Notes: generated by a model not told the origin, from the letters alone. A stretch of DNA of 64,000 nucleotides from PNON01 sp963757065 (GCA_963757065.1 CAVWQC010000007.1:806001-870000); one strand, 5' to 3'; counted from the stretch's first letter, positions 35,303-45,019 are shown. A program made the numbers and translations.

Positions 35303-36842
35303 ATGGATAAAAAAATCATCTCTTTTGATCTTGGAACCGGCGGCAATAAGGCTTCCCTTTATGATGTAGAGGGGAACTGCCTGGAAAGTACATTCGTTCC
35401 CTATACAACTCAGTATCCCGAGGTCGGGTGGCACGAACAACGCCCTGGAGATTGGTGGAATGCGATTATTGAAAGCACCCGCAAATTAATCAAATCCAGT
35501 GGGGTGAATGTAAAGGATATCATCTGCCTTGGCATATCCGGCCATAGCCTTGGAGCTGTTCCTATCGATAAAAACGGCAACCTGTTGAGGGAAGAAACCC
35601 CCATCTGGTCTGATATTCGCGCACAAAAGGAGGTGGAAGACTTTTTTAAGAAAGTGGACCCGGACCACTGGTATTTAACCACTGGAAACGGGTTCCCTGC
35701 TGCCTGTTACACGATCTTCAAGGTGATGTGGTACAAAAATCATGAACCGGAAATGTGGAAAAAAGTTGACAAGATCCTTGGGACAAAAGACTTATATCAA
35801 TTACAAACTGACCGGCAAAATATTGACTGATTACTCTTATGCCTCCGGTTCAGGGATTTACGATCTCAAGGGTTGGAAATATGATGAAACGTTTATTGCT
35901 GCCAGCGGGATTCCGGCAGATGTGTGGCCAAATATTGTTCCATCAACCCAGATTCTGGGGGAAATTCTCCCAGAAGTCGCAAAATTACTGGGCTTAAGCA
36001 ATGATGTGCAAGTGGTATGTGGCGGTGTGGATAACTCTTGCATGGCATTGGGGGCAAAAAATATCCGCAGCGGGAGAGTCTACACATCATTGGGCTCATC
36101 TGCCTGGATAGCTGTTTCATCTGAACAGCCAGTCCTCGATAAGCAGTATAAACCTTTCGTATTTGCACATGTAATTCCCAACATGTTCACGTCTGCAGTC
36201 AGCATCTTTTCCGCGGGCACATCATTCACCTGGGTGAAAGACAATCTATGCAATGAGCTGATTGAGGAAGCAGAGAATGACAAAAAAGACGTTTATATGC
36301 TGATGAACCGTGAAGCTGAGAAAGCTCCGGTGGGTTCGAACAAATTGATGTTCAACCCCAGCCTGGCAGGTGGAACCTCCCAGGACGACAGCGTGCATAT
36401 CCGCGGGGCTTATATCGGATTGGATCTGAAGCATGGAAAACCAGAACTCATTCGCGCTGCAATGGAAGGTATAGCCATGAATCTTCGTCTCCGGCTTGAT
36501 CTGCTGCGAAAATACACACGGTTGGATGACGAAATTCTTTTCGTGGGTGGAGGAGCAAAAAGCCGGTTCTACCTTGGCATATTTGCAGATGTTTTTAACA
36601 ATAACATTATTAAGACCAATATTGATCAGGATGCTGGAGCGCTTGGAGCGGCTGCGATCGCTGCAGTTGGATGTGGATTATGGGAGAATTTTGACAGGAT
36701 CGATCAGATCCATAAGGTAGTCGAAAAGGTACAGCCGAATAAAGTGAACAATCAAAAATATGAAAAGTTGCTGCCGGTCTTCGAACTCGCTGCCGGATAT
36801 CAGGCAAAGATCAGCGATTCACTCCGGGAAATTGAACTATAG
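35303..36842 (+). CDS. FGGY-family carbohydrate kinase (one frameshift)
   Basis: About 512 residues after removing one base near 35790-35825. N-terminal lobe: ISFDLGTGGNKASLYDVEG, EQRPGDWWNAI and ISGHSLGAVPID. C-terminal lobe: VCGGVDNSCMALGAKN with the catalytic Asp, TSLGSSAWIAVS and ILFVGGGAKSRFYLGIFADVF. This is a second FGGY kinase, distinct from the one at 26182. Its position after deoC makes a deoxy-sugar or ketose kinase role plausible. Confidence 0.85.
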
Positions 36843-36933
36843 GATTGAAATATTGCCAATTATGTAAATAGTTATTTTAGATGTTCGTACCTGTCCGGGT
36901 TCTTAAATTAAATCTTACGAAAGGGAAAAACAA

Positions 36934-37906
36934 ATGAAAATAGGATTATTCACCGCCACATTTTTGGATATGCAATTGGAAGAAGTATTCAAGCTTGCGT
37001 CAGGGTTGGGGTATCAGGCTGTTGAGATGCCAGCATTTGCTAACAATCCACACCTGGATATAGAAGAGGTTGTCAAAACAAATAAGGCAGCCGAACTCAA
37101 AAAACTGGTTAAGTCTTATGGATTGATCATCTCTGCCCTGGCCAATCACCCCGAAGGCCAGATCGTTTTAGGCCCGTACGGAAAAGATACAGATGGCATT
37201 TTCAAGGGAACGAAGGAAGAGAAGATCAAATTTGGCACCGAAAGAATGATCAAAACTGCCCAGGCGGCCAACGCACTGGAAGTACCCGTTGTGACCGGTT
37301 TTATTGGGTGCGAGAACTTTGGGCGGTTCTTCCCCTGGCCATACTCCAAGGGCTGGTCCGATATGGAGCAGGAATTCGTCGAACGCTGGAGTAAGATTCT
37401 GGATAAATTTGGGGAGTACGGCGTCAAGTTTGCGCATGAACCACACCCCAATGAGCTTGTTTATAATGTTGAAACAGCTGTGACGGGCTGTAGAACTGAT
37501 GGGCGGCCGTAAGGAGTTTGGCTTCAATTTTGATCCAGCCAACTTGATTTATCTTGGAATTGATGTTGAAAACTTTATCGACACACTGCGCGACCGCATT
37601 TACCATGTTCACGCAAAAGACGGTGAAGTCGTTGCACATAATGTTAAACGCTCGGGGGTGATCCCTCAGGGTGATTGGCAGCGGCTTGGACGTGGTTTCC
37701 GCTTCCGAATCCCGGGCTGGGGTTCAGTACCCTGGAAAAAGGTGATCACTGAGCTATCTCTGATTGGTTATGACTATGTAATGAGCTATGAGCATGAAGA
37801 TGTGACCATGAGCCGTCATGACGGCATTACTAAAACCATTGCCTATTTGAAACCTTTACTAATTGAAAAACCATACGAAGGCCGGAACGACGTTTTATTT
37901 AACTAA
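36934..37906 (+). CDS. Sugar phosphate isomerase/epimerase (one frameshift)
   Basis: Fifth AP_endonuc_2 TIM barrel of the window, about 323 residues. MKIGLFTATFLDMQLEEVF starts the barrel; FAHEPHPNELVYNVETA supplies the metal Glu, FGFNFDPANLIYLGID the Asp, IYHVHAKDGEV the His and VMSYEHEDVTMS the last Glu. One inserted G near 37486 breaks the frame; without it the join reads VTAVELMGGRKEF. Preceded by AAAGGG. Part of the GntR-controlled run. Confidence 0.82.
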
Positions 37907-37925
37907 TTCGAGAGGAGATATCTAA

Positions 37926-38981
37926 ATGGCTACAATGAAAGCTGCTGTTTTTGAGAAACCGGGTGTAATTGTTGTAAAGAGTGTTCCCATTCCAGTTATT
38001 AATGAAGATGAAGTGCTGATCAGGATCAAATTTACCGGTATTTGTGGAACTGACTGGAGCATCTATAATGGCTGGTACTCATCTGATAAACTCCCCATGA
38101 TACCGGGGCATGAATTCTCTGGAACGATCGAGAAGGTAGGGGGTAAGGCAATGGGTTTGAAAGCTGGTGATCGAGTTACTGCCGACATCAATATTAACTG
38201 CGGCACATGTTATTACTGCCGGCATGGTGAACCATTATTATGCGATCATTTCAGCCAGTTGGGCATCCACATGGACGGCACTTTTGCTGAATATGTGAAA
38301 GCTCCATGGAAACAGGTGCATAAACTACCCGACAATTTAAGTTTCGAATCTGGCGCTTTTGTGGAACCCGTTTCATGCACCATCCATGCTGCCAAGGCAT
38401 TAAACGCGAAGCTGGGCAGCAGCCTGGTGGTTATTGGCTGTGGATTGGGTGTACTGCATGCCCGTATGGGTGTCTTGCGCGCCTGTACTCCGGTGATTGT
38501 GATTGGTGATAACGAAAAACGATTGAAAGCCGCAAAAGAGATGGGTGCAGACTATATCATTGATATTCATAAAGTGGCTGACCCTGTTGCAGAAGTGATG
38601 AAGATCACAGACGGCCGCGGAGTGGATTATGCAATCGAGGCTGTTGGTAAAGTATCCACATATGAACAGGCATTCAAGATGCTGCGACGCGGTGGCGTAC
38701 TTTCCGCCTTTGGTATCACCGGTGAAACAGATACCATGCAGATCCGCCCATTTGAATTCGTGCTTGGAGAAAAGAAGATCACCGGATCCTGTGCAGGTGT
38801 CGGTCAGGATGTACCTGATGCGATCACCCTCTTAGCGAGCGGCCGCATCAAGCCGGAACCGCTGTTCTCGATGAAGGTACCGCTGGAAGACCTGGATTGG
38901 GCACTTCATGAACTCCGAAGAGATCCGGATTTATTCAAGATCTTCGTTTCACCTGATATCACAAAACGAGAAATCCTATAA
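37926..38981 (+). CDS. Zinc-dependent medium-chain dehydrogenase
   Basis: 351-residue polyol/threonine-dehydrogenase-like enzyme, intact. GICGTDWSIYNG and PGHEFSGTIE carry catalytic zinc ligands, INCGTCYYCRHGEPLLC the structural zinc cysteines, and VVIGCGLGVLHARMG the nucleotide loop (an unusual GCGLG). It ends the GntR-controlled run: a strong terminator follows 10 nt after the stop. Probably oxidises a sugar alcohol or a sugar phosphate hydroxyl. Confidence 0.87.
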   Translation: MATMKAAVFEKPGVIVVKSVPIPVINEDEVLIRIKFTGICGTDWSIYNGWYSSDKLPMIPGHEFSGTIEKVGGKAMGLKAGDRVTADININCGTCYYCRHGEPLLCDHFSQLGIHMDGTFAEYVKAPWKQVHKLPDNLSFESGAFVEPVSCTIHAAKALNAKLGSSLVVIGCGLGVLHARMGVLRACTPVIVIGDNEKRLKAAKEMGADYIIDIHKVADPVAEVMKITDGRGVDYAIEAVGKVSTYEQAFKMLRRGGVLSAFGITGETDTMQIRPFEFVLGEKKITGSCAGVGQDVPDAITLLASGRIKPEPLFSMKVPLEDLDWALHELRRDPDLFKIFVSPDITKREIL

Positions 38982-38990
38982 AAAATCCCT

Positions 38991-39029
38991 GGCAGGCTGA
39001 TTATTTAAGTTAATCAGCCTGCCTATTTT
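38991..39029 (+). terminator. Strong rho-independent terminator
   Basis: GGCAGGCTGATTA and TAATCAGCCTGCC form a perfect 13-bp stem with a 7-nt loop, followed by TATTTT. It marks the end of the long catabolic operon. The tail runs straight into the ribosome site of the next small gene. Confidence 0.88.
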
Positions 39030-39041
39030 GGAGTGCCTATT

Positions 39042-39431
39042 TTGAAAATAAAGAATATTGAACATTTTTCCATAAATTCCAATGATTTTGAAAAGTCAAA
39101 GGATTTCTACAGTCGTATCCTGGGTTTCAAACAATTGGAGTCTGTAGACTGTGGTGAATTTTTTATTCATTACTTCAGCATACCGGGTGGATCGCGGCTG
39201 GAATTATTTGACTATAAAGGCAAGTCAGCAAATATTCCCCGTGAGGAAAGCGATGCAGGTCTACGACACCTGGCGTTTCAAGTGGAAGATGTCGCCTCGC
39301 ATGAAAAGGAATTACGTGCGCAAGGGGTTGAAATTACCTTACCCACTTGTGACCTTCCAAACCTTGGCGTGCGCGTGTTATTGTTCAAAGACCCTAACGG
39401 TGTAATTCTTGAATTTTGTGAAAAACTATAA
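39042..39431 (+). CDS. VOC-family (glyoxalase-like) protein
   Basis: About 129 residues, one vicinal-oxygen-chelate domain. IEHFSINSNDFEKSKDFYSRILGF is the first beta-alpha module, and LRHLAFQVEDV and VLLFKDPNGVILEFCE supply the usual His and Glu metal positions. Start choice is uncertain: TTG 39042 has GGAG 9 nt upstream, while in-frame GTG 39033 is directly on top of that site. The gene begins inside the downstream flank of a terminator and may be expressed by readthrough. Confidence 0.75.
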   Translation: MKIKNIEHFSINSNDFEKSKDFYSRILGFKQLESVDCGEFFIHYFSIPGGSRLELFDYKGKSANIPREESDAGLRHLAFQVEDVASHEKELRAQGVEITLPTCDLPNLGVRVLLFKDPNGVILEFCEKL

Positions 39432-39457
39432 TGGTAAATCAGATCAGGAGGCATTAA

Positions 39458-40723
39458 ATGGCAATGGATGCAGAAAAAGCAAAGGAATACAAAAATACTC
39501 TCCTTTCACCCATCAAGATAGGGAATAAAGTAAGCCCGAACCGTTTCGTCATTCAACCGATGGAATGTACAGATGCTGACCCGGAAGGCAACCCGACAGA
39601 CCTTACCTATAAACGATATGAGAACCTCTTCAAAGGGGAAGCGGGTGTGGTTGTCCTGGAAGCGATCTCGATCAGCCAGCGCAGCCGGGGTCGGATTGAC
39701 CAGCTAATGATCATGAAAAAGAATCTCGAGCCATTAACCAGGTTCGTGAAACATCTCAAAGAGATCAACCCGAAAACGATTTTCCTTTTCCAGCTCACGC
39801 ATTCGGGTGAATTAAGTAATCCGGAATTCTCGCAACGTGTTTCCGTGAAACCTCTGCCAACCTATAAGTCAGATATTTTGACCGAAGAAGAACTGGATAA
39901 GATCTTTGATGATTTTGTCCTGGCCGCCCAGCTCACCCATGATGCCGGAGCGGATGGCGTTGACATGAAATTATGCCACGGCTACCTGGGTTCACAGATC
40001 CTGCGCCCATACAACGACCGTAAGTGGAAATATGGCGGACCATGGGAAAAGCGGCGCCAGTTCGCTTTTGATCTATATGAACGTATGCAAAAGGCCGTTA
40101 ATGATAAGAATTTCCTGATCGGTTCAAAAGTATCTGTCTGGGAAGGATTCCCCGGTGGATTCGGTACAACAGGACCGGATTCTCCTGTCTTTGACCCGAC
40201 CGAACCGATCGACCTGATCAAAGGTTTGGAAGAACGCGGTGCTCAATACTTCATCCAATCCGCAGGCAGCCCTTCCATCACGATCAGCTTGACCCAGGCG
40301 GATAAAAACGCTCAATACTGGGCATACCTGCACCAGTATTATGCCAAATTAATGCGCGATAATCTTAAAAAGGAGACCGTCGTGATCGGCTCCAATTATT
40401 CTGTGTTCCGTGATGGCAAGAACAAATTATGCGCAGTAAACCCGGAAGACAGCAACCTGTTTGCTTATGGCGCTACTAATATTCAGAAAGACTACGTGGA
40501 TATGATCGCTCTTGGACGGCAATCCTTCGCCGACCCGCTGCTGCCACTTAAGTACCGTGAAGGCCGGGAGAAGGAGATCAACTGGTGTTCGGTTTGCGAT
40601 AACTGCCTGGAATTACTTATCCAGCAAAGACCGATCGGGTGCTGTACCTATAACAAGTTTTACACCGACATTCTCGTTCAAACCCGTAAGGAAAAAGGTA
40701 GACTTAAGGTAGCCCATACATAA
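39458..40723 (+). CDS. NADH:flavin oxidoreductase (OYE family, Fe-S variant)
   Basis: 421-residue old-yellow-enzyme TIM barrel. LLSPIKIGNKVSPNRFVIQPME opens the FMN barrel, FLFQLTHSGELS and GADGVDMKLCHGYLGSQILRPYND are FMN/substrate segments. The C-terminal CSVCDNCLELLIQQ followed by GCCTYN resembles the cluster-binding cysteines of 2,4-dienoyl-CoA-reductase-type members, but the C-terminal NAD domain of those is absent. AGGAGG precedes the ATG. Reduces an activated double bond or a related substrate; identity unknown. Confidence 0.82.
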   Translation: MAMDAEKAKEYKNTLLSPIKIGNKVSPNRFVIQPMECTDADPEGNPTDLTYKRYENLFKGEAGVVVLEAISISQRSRGRIDQLMIMKKNLEPLTRFVKHLKEINPKTIFLFQLTHSGELSNPEFSQRVSVKPLPTYKSDILTEEELDKIFDDFVLAAQLTHDAGADGVDMKLCHGYLGSQILRPYNDRKWKYGGPWEKRRQFAFDLYERMQKAVNDKNFLIGSKVSVWEGFPGGFGTTGPDSPVFDPTEPIDLIKGLEERGAQYFIQSAGSPSITISLTQADKNAQYWAYLHQYYAKLMRDNLKKETVVIGSNYSVFRDGKNKLCAVNPEDSNLFAYGATNIQKDYVDMIALGRQSFADPLLPLKYREGREKEINWCSVCDNCLELLIQQRPIGCCTYNKFYTDILVQTRKEKGRLKVAHT

Positions 40724-40750
40724 TGGCAAAAGTCTGCCTTTAAGAAATTG

Positions 40751-40795
40751 AACACCCGGGTTCTCAGATATTTCAGGGAACCCGGGTGTTTTGTC
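40751..40795 (+). terminator. Rho-independent terminator after the OYE gene
   Basis: AACACCCGGGTTC and GAACCCGGGTGTT form a perfect 13-bp stem with a 14-nt loop, ending in TTTTG. Separates the sugar region from the arsenic island. Confidence 0.85.
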
Positions 40796-40837
40796 ATCGA
40801 GTGATTGATGTAACTTTAATTTAGTGACAGGGGGAAA

Positions 40838-40866
40838 TTGCACACGATCAATATTATTGCTATAAT
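40838..40866 (+). promoter_or_regulatory. Promoter of the first arsR gene
   Basis: TTGCAC (40838-40843) and TATAAT (40861-40866) with 17-bp spacing. The ATG at 40873 begins only 6 nt after the -10 box, so the mRNA would be leaderless if this ATG is used. Confidence 0.7.
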
Positions 40867-40887
40867 ATATTCATGAATATGAATATA
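40866..40887. promoter_or_regulatory. ArsR operator, copy 1
   Basis: TATATTCA-N6-TGAATATA with perfect 8-bp arms overlaps the end of the -10 box and the first codons of arsR. The core TATTCA-N6-TGAATA recurs at 44992 and 45679. Confidence 0.65.
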
Positions 40888-41268
40888 TCGTCTGACATAA
40901 TGAACCTGGCTGATGCTATAAGATTGATCGGTCAACCTGTCCGAATACAGATCTTATTAATTTTGGCAAAAGATTCAGCCTGTGTGTGTCACATTGAAGC
41001 GGTCACAGGAATTCGTCAGGCAGCCATATCCCAACAACTAACTATATTAAGGAAGGCTGGACTGGTCCAGGCTGCGAGGGAAGGGCGGAATATCTTCTAT
41101 TCACTTACCCACCCGGACATAATTCAGAGCATTAACAAGGTTGCCAGTGTTTTAAAAATTTCACAGGAGAGCCTGGCAGTATTTTCCAATAAACCCATTC
41201 CCAATTGCCCATGCCCCAGATGCAATCCGGATATGGATCCAGATTTAACCTGTAAGAAGATCCATTAG
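40873..41268 (+). CDS. arsR: ArsR-family metalloregulator
   Basis: 131-residue winged-helix repressor. IRLIGQPVRIQILLILAK begins the fold, DSACVCHIEAVTGIRQAAISQQLTIL covers the DNA-recognition helices and includes a CxC, and IFYSLTHPDI is the wing end. A Cys-rich tail NCPCPRCNPD offers further metalloid ligands. No Shine-Dalgarno is visible, consistent with leaderless translation. Followed by the ACR3 pump gene, so arsenite or antimonite is the likely inducer. Confidence 0.9.
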   Translation: MNMNISSDIMNLADAIRLIGQPVRIQILLILAKDSACVCHIEAVTGIRQAAISQQLTILRKAGLVQAAREGRNIFYSLTHPDIIQSINKVASVLKISQESLAVFSNKPIPNCPCPRCNPDMDPDLTCKKIH

Positions 41269-41329
41269 CTTAGTCAGACTATCGATAAAATCGTTATTAA
41301 TCTTTCAATCTTGGAACAGGAGTAGAAAC

Positions 41330-42415
41330 ATGGAAAATAAAAGTGTTACCAGACGGCTATCTTTTTTAGATCGATTTTTAACTTTGTGGATATTCCTGGC
41401 CATGGCCATTGGTGTCGGTCTGGGATACCTTCTGCCAGGTGTAGAAGGATTCATTAATAAATTTGCTGTTGGCACCACCAACATTCCAATCGCGATCGGT
41501 CTGATCTTGATGATGTACCCGCCGCTTGCGAAAGTCCATTACGATGAGCTGGGGGATGTCTTCCGGAACTGGAAAGTGTTGGGTTTATCACTATTCCAGA
41601 ATTGGATCGTTGGCCCAATCCTCATGTTTATCCTGGCAATCATTTTCTTACGGGGTTATCCGCATTATATGGTCGGATTGATCATGATCGGACTGGCTCG
41701 CTGTATCGCCATGGTGATCGTGTGGAATGAACTGGCAAAGGGTGATACGGAATATGCAGCCGGGTTGGTGGCATTCAACAGTATCTTCCAGGTCCTTTTC
41801 TACAGCGTGTATGCATATGTGTTCATCACCATCCTGCCGACCTGGTTTGGGCTGCAGGGCAGCTTGGTGGCAATCACCATTGGAGAAATCGCCAAAAGCG
41901 TCTTCATCTATCTTGGTATTCCCTTCATTGCCGGATTTATTACCAATCTCATCCTCACCCGAACAATGGGGAAGGACTGGTACTACAAAAAGTTCATTCC
42001 AAAGATCAGTCCGATCACGTTAATCGCTCTGCTATTTACTATCGTGGTCATGTTCAGTTTGAAAGGCAATCTGATCGTAACCATACCGCTGGATGTTGTG
42101 CGCATAGCCATTCCATTATTGATCTACTTTGTCTTCATGTTCCTGATCAGTTTTATGATGGGCAAAGCCATCGGGGCAGATTATAAGAAAAGTACAACTC
42201 TTTCATTTACTGCTGCCAGCAATAACTTTGAACTGGCAATCGCTGTTGCAGTGGCAGTATTCGGTATCAATTCAGGCGAAGCTTTCACTGCGGTGATTGG
42301 TCCACTGGTTGAGGTGCCTGTGATGATCGGTTTGGTTAATGTAGCTTTCTGGCTGCAAAAGCGGGTTTATAAAAATCAAATCACTCCAGGAATCCCAAAA
42401 CCGGATATTTGTTAG
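41330..42415 (+). CDS. acr3: ACR3-family arsenite efflux transporter
   Basis: 361-residue ten-helix permease extruding arsenite. GLARCIAMVIVWNELAKGD carries the conserved functional Cys in the fourth helix, and TAASNNFELAIAVAVAVFG the conserved Glu in the ninth. IGLILMMYPPLAKVHYDELG is another family block. Co-directional with arsR 61 nt upstream and ended by a hairpin. Confidence 0.93.
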   Translation: MENKSVTRRLSFLDRFLTLWIFLAMAIGVGLGYLLPGVEGFINKFAVGTTNIPIAIGLILMMYPPLAKVHYDELGDVFRNWKVLGLSLFQNWIVGPILMFILAIIFLRGYPHYMVGLIMIGLARCIAMVIVWNELAKGDTEYAAGLVAFNSIFQVLFYSVYAYVFITILPTWFGLQGSLVAITIGEIAKSVFIYLGIPFIAGFITNLILTRTMGKDWYYKKFIPKISPITLIALLFTIVVMFSLKGNLIVTIPLDVVRIAIPLLIYFVFMFLISFMMGKAIGADYKKSTTLSFTAASNNFELAIAVAVAVFGINSGEAFTAVIGPLVEVPVMIGLVNVAFWLQKRVYKNQITPGIPKPDIC

Positions 42416-42428
42416 TGATATAAAATGG

Positions 42429-42464
42429 GCTGCCGGACTAAACCGGCAGCTCATTACTTTTACT
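42429..42464 (+). terminator. Terminator after ACR3
   Basis: GCTGCCGG-ACTAAA-CCGGCAGC forms an 8-bp GC-rich stem followed by TCATTACTTTT, 13 nt after the ACR3 stop. Confidence 0.75.
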
Positions 42465-42587
42465 GTTACTTGACCAAATTAAATGTTATTGCGATAGCAT
42501 CTGAGTATATATACCTATGGTTCTACCGGATAAAAACCTGCTGCAATTGTCTCATTTTACCTTCATTGCAGCCAGGTAAGAGAAAAT

Positions 42588-43727
42588 ATGATCAGGGATC
42601 CATCATCCAACACAACCGAAAAACTGGCAAAGGTTTATATCGAACCAACCAATGCCTGCAACCTGGAGTGCAGGACATGTATGCGGAATGTGTGGGACGA
42701 AAAACCCGGCTATATGGATTTACGCGTATATTCAAAAATTATTTTGGATTTGGATCGATTTGATCCAAAACCAATGATATTCTTCGGGGGATATGGGGAA
42801 CCATTATCGCATCCAAATATCCTGGATATGATCGAAATGGCAAAGAAATCAGGGATTTACGGTTGAACTGATCACCAATGGCACCTTATTAAACCCAGCA
42901 GTCTCTGCTAAATTGGTGAGTTTTTCCGTGGATAGGATCTGGGTTTCTTTGGATGGTTCGACGCGGGAAAGTTATGCAGACGTACGTCTGGGTGACGAGC
43001 TGCCTCAGGTGATAGCAAACCTGGAGGAGTTGTTGCGATTAAGGACGATTTCATTGCCAGAACTTCCAAAACTTGGTATCGCTTTTGTGGCGATGAAAAG
43101 AAATATTTCTGATCTTCCTGCGGTCGATCCAACTGGGTAAACGGCTTGGGAGCAGATATATTTTCCATCAGTAATGTTTTAGCCCATACAAAAGAATTGC
43201 AGCAGGAAGTCCTTTATCAAAAATCACTTATACTTTATGGATGATACTCCGTCACAATGGATTCCCAAGATTCAACTTCCACGTATGGATCTTAATGACC
43301 ATACCCAGATTCCTTTACTTAAAAGTACTGAAGAGTCAGAAACAATTTTGGACTGGCAAGAAAAGAAATTTCCACAGGATCCAATTCCTGCCCGTTTATA
43401 GAAAGTAATAGTACATCGATCCGTTGGGATGGGGCAGTCAGTCCTTGCCTGCCTTTACTGCATAACCACGAAAGCTATTTGGACGATACCTTAAGAAAAT
43501 CACATTCTTTTTCCGTTGGCAATATCCAGGAGAATAGTCTAAATGAAATTTGGAAAGGTCAAAACTATAAGGAGTTGAGGGAGCGCTTAAGGTCTTTTGA
43601 TTTTTCCCCATGTACATATTGCAATAGTTGTGAGATGGCGGAAGCCAATCTTGAAGACTGTTTCGGAAACGTTCAACCTGCATGCGGTGGATGTTTATGG
43701 GCGCAGGGGTTCATTCAATGCCCGTGA
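42588..43727 (+). pseudogene. Radical SAM/SPASM protein, tungsten-enzyme-maturase-like, heavily frameshifted
   Basis: The radical SAM cluster motif is CNLECRTC (Cx3Cx2C) in YIEPTNACNLECRTCMRNVWD; FFGGYGEPLSHP and ELITNGTLL follow, then IWVSLDGSTRESYADVRLG. The C-terminal SPASM region has SPCLPLLHNHESYL, FSPCTYCNSCEMAEANLEDCFGN (in parts) and ACGGCLWAQGFIQCP with auxiliary-cluster cysteines. From memory this resembles radical SAM maturases of tungsten cofactor oxidoreductases, but no such oxidoreductase is in the window. At least four frame changes, the first fixed by removing one G near 42858, with the middle (43140-43440) hardest to reconstruct. Decay cannot be excluded. Confidence 0.6.
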
Positions 43728-43926
43728 AGTGTAATCATCAAATCAACAAAATTGTTCTCCCGATAATATCCAATCAGTTTTGTTATACACTCTAGTTTAT
43801 TCCAAAAAATCCATAACATACAGGGTTTTGGAATCTTTTGAGATTACTTATTTTTACTTTCCCCGGTAATCCTTGGTGAATGCTCAAATATTTCCTATAA
43901 AAATAAATCAGAATATACCAAAAAGG

Positions 43927-44976
43927 TTAAATAATCAAATTAAATAAATACCCGGTAATGATGATTGCGATAGCAACAGTACCAATAAATACTGCTATCA
44001 ATTGTGGTTTGAGCACCCTTCGCAAGATGATCGTCTCAGGCAGGCTTAGTCCAACTACAGACATCATGAATGCTAATACTGTGCCCAGGGAAGCTCCTTT
44101 TTCCATCAATGCACTGACAATGGGGATGACTCCTGCAGCGTTGGAATATAGGGGGATACCCAGTAATACTGCTGCGGGAACTGACCACCAGGCTTGTTTA
44201 CCCATTATCCCTACCAGGGCTGATTCGGGGACATAACCATGAATTCCGGCTCCAACCGCAATGCCAACCACCACATACAACCAAACTTTACCCACAATTT
44301 CCTTTCACCGACTCCCAGGCGCGATGAAGTCGATCAGACCAGGTTAATTTCTCTCCTTCGATCATTCCAGTAGACTGCATCTTCCATACAAAATCCTCTA
44401 CATAACGTTCAAGTTTGAGCCGTCCGATCACCATGCCAGCGAGAATAGCGATGATCAAGCCAGAGGCAATATATAAGGCTGCGACTTTCCATCCGAACAG
44501 CCCAAAAAGCAGGATGATCGCTACTTCATTAATAGTAGGTGCAGCGATCAGGAAGGAAAAGGTTACTCCAAGCGGGATGCCGCTTTCAACAAAACCTATA
44601 AACAATGGTACAGCTGAACATGAGCAGAACGGAGTCACGATGCCAAGCAGAGCAGCTAAAACATTTCCAATTCCCTCGCGTTTCCCTCCCAATAATGCAC
44701 GGGTTCGTTCAGGGCTGAAGAAAGTCCGCAGGATCGAGATCAGGAAGATCATTCCTGACAGCAGCAGAAGGATTTTTGGGACATCATATAGAAAGAAAGC
44801 GATCGATTCACCCAGATGAGATCCGGTTTCTAAACTGAAGTAAAGAATACGTGATCCAATTGGCCAGGGGTTGAATGAGATTGTATAACACGAACCACAC
44901 GGCAATAATTAACCCCAATAATCCAAACATTCGTAAATTGTGGTTTTTGGGAGGGGAGTGGAAGAGATTGATTCAT
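43927..44976 (-). CDS. ArsP-like permease (PF03773 family), frameshifted
   Basis: Polytopic permease of about 345 residues. The hallmark GIVTPFCSCSAVPLFIGFVESGIPLG with paired cysteines and the second-half copy GIPLYSNAAGVIPIVSALMEKGASLG identify the predicted-permease family that includes the organoarsenical exporter ArsP. Single inserted bases near 44300 and 44833, and one in the N-terminal region, explain the breaks; the first helix reads GLLGLIIAVWFVLYNLIQPL. Start ATG 44976 has TAGGA upstream and an ArsR operator 16 nt before it, so it is probably part of the arsenic regulon. Confidence 0.75.
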
Positions 44977-44991
44977 TTCAAATTCCTATCA

Positions 44992-45009
44992 TATTCAAAA
45001 TATTGAATA
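44992..45009. promoter_or_regulatory. ArsR operator, copy 3
   Basis: TATTCA-N6-TGAATA, the same half-sites and spacing as the other two copies, directly upstream of the ArsP-like permease gene. Confidence 0.55.
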
Positions 45010-45019
45010 ACATTAGAAT

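Noticed and set aside
43728..43926. A gene or RNA in the 200-bp gap between the radical SAM gene and the ArsP-like permease
   Set aside because: AT-rich with no ribosome site, hairpin or conserved pattern that I can see.
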